From Porphyromonas cangingivalis (GTDB taxonomy: Bacteria; Bacteroidota; Bacteroidia; Bacteroidales; Porphyromonadaceae), in contig NZ_LR134506.1 of the NCBI RefSeq assembly GCF_900638305.1, positions 124,001-188,000 on the forward strand: 64,000 nucleotides of DNA. Direction: 5' to 3'. Shown piece by piece: positions 27,301 to 34,605 of this stretch (within the stretch, counting starts at the first letter, position 1; each line of letters begins with the position of its first letter). A program made the position numbers and the translations under genes. The notes beneath the pieces are model-generated. The model saw only the letters and a program-made list of their open reading frames with translations, searched no databases and was not told the origin of the DNA.

Positions 27301-28101
27301 GAGGAACTGGCTCAACTTCTCGAAGATGGCATAGATCCCGAGACCGCACGTCAAGAGGCCGCGATCCGTGTCTTCGGATGTCCTCCCGGTACTTATGGCG
27401 GAGGTGTAAATGTACTTGTCGAGACCAAACAGTGGCAAAACAGTGATGATCTCGGCACAGCTGCCATCGCTTGGGGTGGTCATGCCTACACCCAAGGTCT
27501 GCATGGTGCCCTACGTAGAGAAGCCTTTGAGCGTCGTCTTTCCAAAGTCGAAGCAACCGTCAAGAACCAAAACATCATCGGGTTCGATCTCTATGACATC
27601 GACGATGAGTACATCTATCATGGAGGTATCATTGCTGCGGTGAAGAAGTGTAGCGGACGGACACCACAGTCCTACTATGGGAACACCTCAGATCCCTCAC
27701 GCAGTATCGTGCGTACTGTGATGGAGGAGTCTGCTCGTGTCATGCGCTCTCGTCTACTGAATCCCATCTGGATCGAGGGACTCAAGCGACATGGATACCG
27801 AGGGGCATACGACATCGCGTACAACATGGACAACATATTCGGGTGGGATGCCACGGCAGACACTGTGTTGGACTGGAACTATGAGGCACTTGCCGAGCAT
27901 TTCGTCGGTAATCCGGACAATCGAGACTGGATGAGAGAGGTCAATCCATGGGCACTTCAAGAGGTGGCCGAAAAGCTCCTCGAAGCTGCTCAGCGTGGGA
28001 TGTGGAATGCCAAGCCCGAGACCATCGAGATGCTTACGGAGGTCTTTTTGGATTGTGAAGGCCTGTTGGAAGAAGGAGGAAGGAGGTCGACCAAGGAGTA
28101 G
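24358..28101 (+). CDS. CobN-family metal chelatase large subunit
   Basis: A 1247-residue protein of the CobN/ChlH/HmuS family, the tetrapyrrole-binding subunit of ATP-dependent metal chelatases. Conserved segments include PPRNDSIGCAAGLDSPQS, FIHVGTHGSLEWLPGKE (near residue 540), YGDLTDFDALV, GRNMYAIDPNEIPS and FGCPPGTYGGGVN. It is downstream of a B12 riboswitch and corrinoid importer, and upstream of ChlI/ChlD-type ATPases and cbiZ. CobN normally inserts cobalt into hydrogenobyrinic acid diamide with CobS and CobT. Here the partners are ChlI/ChlD-type and no corrin-ring synthesis genes are in view. The direction of reaction (insertion or removal) and the substrate are therefore open. The ATG at 24358 is preferred over an upstream TTG. 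Confidence 0.88.
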   Translation: MASDLTYRILYILDGHTSVAPSQDDPSIRVDRIGVSLLDSGDTVGWRLVKEADFIFLLTHGSVSCFRGLNRLFDELASRQVLFVFSNMEDEVAELLPRLKVNQADYLTIQRYIKCFDADNATRLHRFVASRFGGLSLDYEPARYPRWQGIYGQEEEDEQVYVRQLLDAKTRGVSVIGVIVPFYLCRSHNLLHVDSLLSCIETLGAKVLPIFTTGSEDPVTGEQGLSVALEKYFLHDGVPIPDSIINLMPYSMGVFEQAGPIWAREDDKTGIIERLNLPILQAYTTYHSAEEYRKNVEGLDAIALISSVCYPEFDGQIDGYPIGTRELADDGLPYYAPFAEGIETVAKLAFRWALLRRKPNEEKRIAIIFHNMPPRNDSIGCAAGLDSPQSVYNVVEILRKEGIYLPDRYKDGDEIIGRIIDAVTNDTGWLEDKEVLARAVDSIPTSLYLRWHDLLTQEVQTRLTKSWDKAPGTFKVIDDQMPVPGIINGNVFIGLQPPRGYEEHAEEIYHSTEVVCPHYYIALYRWIRHVFEADVFIHVGTHGSLEWLPGKEKGLSRSCFPLVNAEDMPHLYIYHTAIIGEGIQAKRRSAAVLLNHMEPAMTEGGTYGDLTDFDALVSKYLTSNITPAQKASLRSEILQQVVTLNLDKDIGYSEDQEVDEELFVRLHNWLGTLKGSMVRDGLHIFGQVPEAERLESSIRMLLRLPHGKIPSLLDGLARYYGYSEDVLRDTPEHIVSEGMTASMMIDRLTALSRQVITSMLASGFVHAPDEAELTHILGRCTGEAHSLRAVLQLAISEVYPRLMRATDELANLYLGTQAGFVPPGKGGSPCRGALDILPTGRNMYAIDPNEIPSHTAYAIGMNLGAQLLERQLEDTGKYPDSIAIVLYSGDQMRTYGEDIGEILWLMGLRPQWLSDTSDKVVGLEVIPLSELGRPRIDVVSRISGLLRDTFPNIITLIDEAVRIVVALDESHEDNYVKKHYDEELAQLLEDGIDPETARQEAAIRVFGCPPGTYGGGVNVLVETKQWQNSDDLGTAAIAWGGHAYTQGLHGALRREAFERRLSKVEATVKNQNIIGFDLYDIDDEYIYHGGIIAAVKKCSGRTPQSYYGNTSDPSRSIVRTVMEESARVMRSRLLNPIWIEGLKRHGYRGAYDIAYNMDNIFGWDATADTVLDWNYEALAEHFVGNPDNRDWMREVNPWALQEVAEKLLEAAQRGMWNAKPETIEMLTEVFLDCEGLLEEGGRRSTKE

Positions 28102-28107
28102 AACCAT

Positions 28108-28200
28108 CGAAAAAAGTCGTAGGACTCGATGACGAAAGTCGTAAGATTCGATGACGAAGATCGTAAGACTCGATAATGAAGGTCCTATAACTTGATTTTT
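28108..28200. repeat. intergenic 22-base tandem repeat, family 1 copy
   Basis: Starting 7 bases after the CobN stop, about four tandem units of 22 bases each read GTCGTAAGA-C/T-TCGATGACGAAA, decaying to the right, and the block starts with A6. It splits the corrinoid gene cluster. The rest of the gap (28201-28304) is AT-rich, with no convincing -7 box. Confidence 0.8.
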
Positions 28201-28304
28201 ATCCTTAGGCATCCCTCACTTGATCGAAAAATTTTATGCCAAACTTACACTAAAGAAAAATAAACAATGCTATCTGCAACCCATATAATAATCAAATCTC
28301 TTAT

Positions 28305-29258
28305 ATGACAGTCTCTAACGATCACAGTACCTCGACCGTACCCATATACTTCCCATTCTCTGCCATTGTCGGTCAGGAGAAGATGAAGCGGGCTTTACTC
28401 CTCAATGTCGTGGATCCCTTACTCGGAGGGGTGCTGATCTTGGGCGAAAAGGGAACAGCCAAGTCCACCATCGTGAGGGCTCTGAGTACCCTGCAGGCCG
28501 GCATGACAGTCGTGGAGCTCCCCATAGCCACGACAGAGGACAAGCTGATAGGATCTATCGACATAGAGCACGCCATCTCGACAGGAGAGGTCTGCTTCTC
28601 ACCCGGAATCCTTGCTCGCTCGCATGGCAACATCCTTTATGTCGATGAGGTCAACCTTTTGGAGGACTATCTGGTAGACGTGCTCCTCGACGTTGCTGCC
28701 ATGGGAGTCAATCATATCGAAAGAGAAGGGATCTCGTATGCACATCCTGCCCGATTTACACTCGTGGGGACCATGAACCCCGAGGAGGGAGACTTGCGTC
28801 CTCAGCTCTTGGATCGCTTTGCCCTCTCGGTGGAGGTCAGAGGTGAACGATCTGTGGAGGCTCGCAGTGAGGTCTTGAAGCGCAGACTGGCATTCGAACG
28901 AGATCCCAAGGGGTTTGTAGAGTCTTACGGAGAGGAAGAAGAGTGTCTTCGTCGGAGCTTGCAGGTGGCAAGAGAGCTTCTTCCTCGGATCGTTTATTCG
29001 GATGTTCTGGTAGAAGTCATTGCTCGTATCGGTATCGAGCTTCAGGTGGATGGACACAGAGCAGACATCACCCTCCTCAAAGCGGCTTTGGCCACGGCGG
29101 CCTTGGAGGGGAGTGAGACCTTGACATCGAGCCATATATACTCGGCGGCCGAACTGGTACTGCCTCACCGACTGAGGCGAATGCCCTTCGAGCAGGCTTA
29201 CTTTTCTGCTGATGACCTTCGTCTTCTTTGCGAACGCCTGATACCGGATATTTCGTAA
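28305..29258 (+). CDS. ChlI/BchI-like AAA+ chelatase subunit
   Basis: A 317-residue AAA+ ATPase resembling the I subunit of magnesium chelatase. Visible features are the start FPFSAIVGQEKMKRALLLN, Walker A GEKGTAKST, Walker B NILYVDEVNLL, sensor 1 GTMNPEEGDLRPQLLDRFAL (with the arginine finger region) and the C-terminal helical lid. In the Mg-chelatase model it forms a ring with the D subunit and drives the large subunit. With no chlorophyll genes here, it most likely works with the CobN-family protein, as others have inferred for genomes with cobN but no cobST. Confidence 0.9.
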   Translation: MTVSNDHSTSTVPIYFPFSAIVGQEKMKRALLLNVVDPLLGGVLILGEKGTAKSTIVRALSTLQAGMTVVELPIATTEDKLIGSIDIEHAISTGEVCFSPGILARSHGNILYVDEVNLLEDYLVDVLLDVAAMGVNHIEREGISYAHPARFTLVGTMNPEEGDLRPQLLDRFALSVEVRGERSVEARSEVLKRRLAFERDPKGFVESYGEEEECLRRSLQVARELLPRIVYSDVLVEVIARIGIELQVDGHRADITLLKAALATAALEGSETLTSSHIYSAAELVLPHRLRRMPFEQAYFSADDLRLLCERLIPDIS

Positions 29259-29294
29259 GGGTAGTTTTCTCTTTTTGTAGACAAGTTCGACGGT

Positions 29295-31130
29295 ATGGCA
29301 TATAGATTCTCTCAACTCGTGGGCATGGAAGATGCGGTTAAGGCCGTGGTCGTAACACTATTACGACCACGTGGGGGGAGTCTGCTCTTGAGTGGAAACT
29401 GTGGCACCGGCAAGTCGATGCTCTTGTCGTGTATAGAGTCGATGTGCACCGAGCAGATTGTGCGCCTTCCGTCTTCGCTGAACGAGGATATGTTGTATCC
29501 AAGGGTCTCGCTTTCGGCTTCGCACTCGGGAGGTCTCATCGAGCACGAAGGGTTGTTGAGTCGAATGCGGGGACGTATCGTCCTTATCGAGCACCTCAGT
29601 CTGATGCCCAGAGATCTCATGTCTCAGATCTATTCACATCTGGAGCGACAGAGCGGAGAGGATAGGTACACCATCATCGCAACGACCAATCCGAGGGAGG
29701 GGGCTATCCCTTCCGCCCTTTTGGACAAGTTTGACCTCTTTGTCGAACTACAGACCAGTGAGGTGGTCGATGTCCGTAAACGCATCATTTTGGAAGCCAT
29801 GCGTGAGGCCAAGGCCGAAGAGGATGAGACCTTGAAGAGCCTGTTGACAGCTGCGATGGTGAGGAGAGACGGAGTCTCACTCCCGTCACAAACTGCTTTA
29901 TACATAGCGCAGGTCTGTGCCCACCCCATGACACTCGGACATCGGGCGGAGATCGCACTTTCGGAGAGTGCCCTATCTTGGGCTGCATGGCAAAACAAAC
30001 GTGTCGTCGAGCGTAAAGATGTGGACGCCCTACGTGAGCTTGTATTGAGCCATCGTATGTTGTCGGTGCAGGAGGATGTGCCTCCGATGAGTGAGCCTTC
30101 GGAACCGGATGAGACGCAACAGCAAGAGACAAACGGAGAGAAAACGAATACGGAGGAGACAACTCTTCCGACTTCTTCTGAAAAAGAACTCCCCACCGGT
30201 ATGGAGACCGATCCTCAGGAGGTACTAAAGTCCATGTCTCAGCCTCCGCCTATGGCCGGAGAGGATCGTCCTGCACTCACAGAGCACTCCGAACTGCTAT
30301 TCAATCCGATAGCAGTACCTGCACGCCGGACCCGTGAGCGTGTCGGTTATGGTCGCAGATTGTACAGTTCGCTCCCAAGTAGGCGTGGCCGTAACCGTAG
30401 AGCGATGCTTCCTCGCCAAGATCGATCGGACATCTCACTTCCGGCAACGATAAGAGCCGCTATTCCGTATCAGTACGAACGACACCGAAAAGTGAGGCTT
30501 ACAGACGACTTGATCGATCTTCGTCTGATCATTCACAAGAGTGATTATCGAGTGCACCAACGCCAACGCCGTGGGGGCTATCACATCCTTTTCATTTTGG
30601 ATACTTCCGGATCCATGGGGCTTGGTAAGCGTATGGGGCTGGTCAAGGGGACGATAATAGAGCTTTTGAAGGAAGCATACACCAAGCGCGATCATGTGGG
30701 GCTGCTCACCTTTGCTCAAGATGAAGCTACCCTCCGTCTGCCATTCACCAAGAGTGTAGAGCGAGCTGCTTATCTCATGGAAGATATACGCACAGGGGGG
30801 CGTACCCCCCTGTGGCTTGCGATAGAAAAAGCTAACCAGTACCTTGATCTGGAGCGTAAGAGGGATCCGGAGCTCCTGCCTGTCGTGGTGCTCCTCACCG
30901 ATGGAAGAGCGACTTCGTCGATGAGTGGCGAAAATAATATCGAGCACATACACAAAGTTGCAGAGGCTCTCTCCCAAAGGTGCTACCGTACCCTCGTCAT
31001 AGATACCGAACATGGCTTTCTACGCTTGGGCAAGGCTCAGAAAATAGCGGAGTACATGAATGGCGAATACTATCGCTTCGACGAAATTGTACAACTTAAA
31101 GAATTGATCACCAAGCAAAATAGAACTTAG
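29295..31130 (+). CDS. ChlD/BchD-like chelatase subunit (AAA + VWA)
   Basis: A 611-residue protein with the order typical of ChlD. An AAA-like domain spans about 1-250 (SGNCGTGKSMLLS as Walker A; ATTNPREGAIPSALLDKFDL). An acidic, Pro/Thr-rich linker covers about 255-330. A C-terminal VWA domain has the MIDAS motif DTSGSMG near residue 435 and TDGRATSSMSGE further on. It should bridge the ATPase ring and the tetrapyrrole subunit. It lies 36 bases after the I subunit and 7 bases before cbiZ, supporting one transcript with corrinoid salvage. Confidence 0.9.
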   Translation: MAYRFSQLVGMEDAVKAVVVTLLRPRGGSLLLSGNCGTGKSMLLSCIESMCTEQIVRLPSSLNEDMLYPRVSLSASHSGGLIEHEGLLSRMRGRIVLIEHLSLMPRDLMSQIYSHLERQSGEDRYTIIATTNPREGAIPSALLDKFDLFVELQTSEVVDVRKRIILEAMREAKAEEDETLKSLLTAAMVRRDGVSLPSQTALYIAQVCAHPMTLGHRAEIALSESALSWAAWQNKRVVERKDVDALRELVLSHRMLSVQEDVPPMSEPSEPDETQQQETNGEKTNTEETTLPTSSEKELPTGMETDPQEVLKSMSQPPPMAGEDRPALTEHSELLFNPIAVPARRTRERVGYGRRLYSSLPSRRGRNRRAMLPRQDRSDISLPATIRAAIPYQYERHRKVRLTDDLIDLRLIIHKSDYRVHQRQRRGGYHILFILDTSGSMGLGKRMGLVKGTIIELLKEAYTKRDHVGLLTFAQDEATLRLPFTKSVERAAYLMEDIRTGGRTPLWLAIEKANQYLDLERKRDPELLPVVVLLTDGRATSSMSGENNIEHIHKVAEALSQRCYRTLVIDTEHGFLRLGKAQKIAEYMNGEYYRFDEIVQLKELITKQNRT

Positions 31131-31137
31131 TATTACT

Positions 31138-32298
31138 ATGCAGACTTCTCAATCCGATTTCCCTCGTGACCAAATCCTCTTTCACACCCCTATGGGGGAT
31201 ACTGCTTATTTTGCAAACGAGTCTCTCATCATAGAGTTTGCGGGTAAGCGTGGTGTCGTGAGTGCTTCGAACCTTAATGGAGGCTATCGCACGGACTTGC
31301 GCTATGCTTTCAATCAAAGTGTCGGCAAGCGTCCTGAGATACGGCAACGACGTTGTACCGGCATGAAGGGGAATAATCTCATGGAGCATTATGCCCTCAC
31401 GGCCCAAGAGATAGGTTTGCCGGCATCCATCACCACAGGTATGGGGACGGCTGCACTGATCGAAAACATGGCGATTGCTCAGCGCGAGTACCATGGCGTC
31501 AAAGTCATGGCTGTAGCCACCGCAGGCATAGATGTCAATGGTGGTAGAGCGGGTGATCCTGCTGCATACGATGAGTTTGAGCGTAAGAGTCTCCTCCCTC
31601 CTCCGGGTACGATCAACGTCTTCCTTTTCATCGATGCCAAGCTCGACGGTGGTGCTCTCACGAGAGCTGTCATGACTGCTACCGAAGCCAAGACTGCGGC
31701 CTTGCAAGAACTCATGGCTCCGAGTCGCTATTCCGAAGGCTTGGCGACAGGATCGGGCACAGACACATTGATTGTCATCTGTAACGAAGAAAGTGACATT
31801 ACCCTCTACAACGCCGGGAAGCACGTTCTGTTGGGCGAAATGATAGGTCAGACAGTGAAAGATGCTGTCACTGATGCATTGGACAAGCAGACAGGGATGA
31901 ATCCTTCTCGTCAAGCTTCATTCTTATGGCAAGGGGTGCGCTATGGCATCACCGAGGAGAAGATCCGATCTTATTGCAAGCACATCCGACAAGGTGTGGA
32001 TGACGATACCATCACACCGCTCATCGCAGATTTGGAAAGGGATAATCTCCTTTGTACACAGATATTCGCCATCCTGCACCTCATCGACCAACACCGTTGG
32101 GGTATGGTGTCTCTCGACAGCCTCAAAGCGGTTGTCCAGTCTCTCATGGATGAGATCGGTGTTCGTCATGATCTTCCCGAGAGACTTGATTTGGATCGTG
32201 AACGCATCCACACACCTACATCCGACACCCCTCCGTACAAACTGATCCTCTCTGATCTTATCCTTTTAATAGCTCGCATTATCACTAAGCGAACATAA
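31138..32298 (+). CDS. cbiZ: adenosylcobinamide amidohydrolase
   Basis: CbiZ hydrolyses the aminopropanol side chain of adenosylcobinamide (and pseudo-B12 in some species) to give cobyric acid, which can re-enter cobamide synthesis with a new lower ligand. The family core is clear: KRGVVSASNLNGGYRTDLRYAFN, VMAVATAGIDVNGGRAGDPA and LSEGLATGSGTDTLIV-type sequence (here SEGLATGSGTDTLIVICN), with TLYNAGKHVLLGEMIG after. The protein is 386 residues; the last 140 or so (from about 250) form a helical extension beyond the usual CbiZ domain. It lies 7 bases after the chelatase D subunit and 40 before the outer-membrane receptor. Confidence 0.92.
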   Translation: MQTSQSDFPRDQILFHTPMGDTAYFANESLIIEFAGKRGVVSASNLNGGYRTDLRYAFNQSVGKRPEIRQRRCTGMKGNNLMEHYALTAQEIGLPASITTGMGTAALIENMAIAQREYHGVKVMAVATAGIDVNGGRAGDPAAYDEFERKSLLPPPGTINVFLFIDAKLDGGALTRAVMTATEAKTAALQELMAPSRYSEGLATGSGTDTLIVICNEESDITLYNAGKHVLLGEMIGQTVKDAVTDALDKQTGMNPSRQASFLWQGVRYGITEEKIRSYCKHIRQGVDDDTITPLIADLERDNLLCTQIFAILHLIDQHRWGMVSLDSLKAVVQSLMDEIGVRHDLPERLDLDRERIHTPTSDTPPYKLILSDLILLIARIITKRT

Positions 32299-32338
32299 TT
32301 ATGTAGAACATTAAAGTATTTCAACCAAAGTAATTTTT

Positions 32339-34465
32339 ATGATGAAAAAAACGATTCTTTTCTCACTTGCCTCTGCAGTAACTGCTACTGCTATGGCCAT
32401 GGGACCTATGCCAAAGGATTCCCTCTCTGCGACAGAACTCGGTACAGTGACAGTCTATGCTACTCGTACCATCGTGCCTCTAAAAAAAATCCCAAGTAAA
32501 GTAGAGGTTTTTCAAGGAAAAATCTTGGAACGTAGCGGTAGCTTAAATCTCGGCGAACTACTTAAGACGCACAGCTCTGTCGATATCGTTCAGTATCCGG
32601 GATTCTTGAGTACCATCGGTATGCGTGGTCTCAAACCTAATGGCGGTTATGTCACCCTCCTCACCAATGGTATCCCCACAGGCACAGATAATGTCTCAAC
32701 CTTGGGTATCAGCGACATAGAGCAAGTAGAGGTCCTCAAAGGTCCATTCTCTGCTATTTATGGAACCGGAGCGATGGGAGGTGTCGTGAACTTGATCACT
32801 CGTAAAAGTAAAGAGCAGTTGACCGGAGGAGTTTCCTTTAATTATGGCAGCTATTCTACAGCTCGAGCTTCTGCAGTTTTAGGAGGAGGTATTGTCGGAG
32901 GTCTGTCTTTCGATGCCGGCTTCTCATACAATGCGCAAGGCAAAGACTACCTATCAGGGCATAACTCTCTACTATCCAAGAGCAAATTGGAAGAAACCAT
33001 CCTCGATCCAAAGACAAAAGGTGTAGAGAAGCGGGGAAGTCTCTACAAATCCATGATGGGGCGTCTCCGTTTGGGTTACGATTTCTCTCCTGAGTGGTCT
33101 CTCAACCTTTACAACAGCTTCTTTAGTGCTAATAACACCCCCGTGGGTGGTCATAACTGGAATACCGCCGAACTTACAGGAAAGGATCTCAACCGCTACT
33201 CCACTTCTGTTGAGGTGCTTGGGTCTTTAGGGAGACACGCATTACAATTCACCCCTTACTATAATGTAGAACATGCCAGCTATTTCAATAAGTACAATAG
33301 CTCGGATGCCATTGCGACTTATAAGAGCTCTTTGCGAACATTGGGCTTCCTTTTGCAAGACAATATAAACTTTGCCGGTCATAAGTTTACTGTAGGGCTC
33401 GATGGTCAGCGTCTGGACAAGGAGAACTCAAGTTTTGATAAAATTACAGGCAAACCTAAGAAACCCAGCCAACCGGCTTATGGAACAAGAAGCATGGGAG
33501 CTTTTGCTCAAAGCAATCTAAGCTTTTTTGAAGAACGTCTTAATGTATCATTGGGAGCTCGTCTCGACTACATAAATTTCCTTTTGGAGGCAGATCCACT
33601 TCTAAAGAACGAAGCTAAGAAGGAAACTTATTTGAATGTAACTCCAAATCTTGGTGTGAAATATGAAGTGATTCCAGGACTACTACTCCATGCTTCTGCA
33701 GGAGGAGGCTTCCTATCACCTGATGCATACAAGAAATCCGGTGAGTATGAGGATGCTTATGGTAAGACTCGAGGAAATCCGAAACTAAAGCCCGAGCGTT
33801 CATTTACCATTGACGGTGGAGTCGGTTACTACAACAGGGATTTAGGGCTTTCTTTTGATGCAAGCTACTTCAATACCAATATTCGTGATTTGATTTACAA
33901 CGTTACCGCAGAAGATAATGTAAAGACTTTCGCCAACGGAGACAAAGCTCGACTATCAGGACTTGAATTTTTGCTCTCTTATGACTTCGGTAGTCTTGTT
34001 GATTACAGTTTCTCTCTCCGTACCTATCTCAATGCAACACTTATGTTGGACAGCAAGATGTACGAAAGGAAGAAAGACAAGTGGGATCAAATGCTACTCG
34101 TACGTAAGCAAAACATCACCTTCGGAGCAGACTTTACCTACAGAGCATTCGAACTTGGTTTGAAGGGCCGTTATGCCGGACCATCCATAGACACAAACTG
34201 GAATACAATGGATTGGAATACCAAGACTCCTATCCGTCCCGAACTTCCCGATCTATTGAAAGCTGAACATCCGGAGATCGCTGCCAACAATCAGATCTTG
34301 AACCCTCGTTTCATGACCATCGATGCTTCGGCACACTATTCTTTCCTCAAGGGCTTCCGTGTCAGCATCTATCTCAATAATCTCTTTGATGAGCATTACT
34401 TTGAGAAGGATGGTTACAATATGCCCGGACGCAACTTCCTCACAAGTATCAGTTACCGTTTCTAA
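32339..34465 (+). CDS. TonB-dependent outer-membrane receptor, probably for corrinoids (BtuB-like)
   Basis: A 708-residue receptor. Residues 1-21 are a signal peptide (ending near AMAMG), and GTVTVYATRT may serve as the TonB box. The plug domain spans about 45-155 (DIEQVEVLKGPFSAIYGTGAMGGVVNLITRKS), followed by a 22-strand-type barrel ending in an aromatic residue (ISYRF). It is the last gene of the riboswitch-led cluster, so corrinoid uptake is the likely role; heme is the main alternative since HmuR-type receptors are similar. The base composition looks slightly more AT-rich than the chelatase genes. A terminator follows. Confidence 0.85.
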   Translation: MMKKTILFSLASAVTATAMAMGPMPKDSLSATELGTVTVYATRTIVPLKKIPSKVEVFQGKILERSGSLNLGELLKTHSSVDIVQYPGFLSTIGMRGLKPNGGYVTLLTNGIPTGTDNVSTLGISDIEQVEVLKGPFSAIYGTGAMGGVVNLITRKSKEQLTGGVSFNYGSYSTARASAVLGGGIVGGLSFDAGFSYNAQGKDYLSGHNSLLSKSKLEETILDPKTKGVEKRGSLYKSMMGRLRLGYDFSPEWSLNLYNSFFSANNTPVGGHNWNTAELTGKDLNRYSTSVEVLGSLGRHALQFTPYYNVEHASYFNKYNSSDAIATYKSSLRTLGFLLQDNINFAGHKFTVGLDGQRLDKENSSFDKITGKPKKPSQPAYGTRSMGAFAQSNLSFFEERLNVSLGARLDYINFLLEADPLLKNEAKKETYLNVTPNLGVKYEVIPGLLLHASAGGGFLSPDAYKKSGEYEDAYGKTRGNPKLKPERSFTIDGGVGYYNRDLGLSFDASYFNTNIRDLIYNVTAEDNVKTFANGDKARLSGLEFLLSYDFGSLVDYSFSLRTYLNATLMLDSKMYERKKDKWDQMLLVRKQNITFGADFTYRAFELGLKGRYAGPSIDTNWNTMDWNTKTPIRPELPDLLKAEHPEIAANNQILNPRFMTIDASAHYSFLKGFRVSIYLNNLFDEHYFEKDGYNMPGRNFLTSISYRF

Positions 34466-34487
34466 CACAGACGGTCTAATCTAAACA

Positions 34488-34540
34488 ATAGTCCCTTCCG
34501 TTAGGTATCATAGAGTGCCAATTCGGAAGGGACTATTCTT
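34488..34540 (+). terminator. terminator after the TonB-dependent receptor
   Basis: A perfect 13-base inverted repeat (ATAGTCCCTTCCG and its complement) with a 23-base loop is followed by TTCTTTTAT. It closes the corrinoid cluster. Confidence 0.82.
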
Positions 34541-34605
34541 TTATCGCAGTCACATTTATTCTCCAAGCGAATTTTGAAGGATGACTGTATATATATGAGC
34601 TGAGA

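Noticed and set aside
28108-28200. Regularly spaced repeats that could suggest a CRISPR array
   Set aside because: Units abut with no unique spacers, are too degenerate, and no cas gene is present in the window.
20640-34540. Reading the cluster as a heme-uptake (hmuRSTUV-like) locus
   Set aside because: The gene families overlap, but the cobalamin riboswitch at the head and cbiZ within the cluster point to corrinoids. No HmuY-like gene is present. Heme remains possible for single components.
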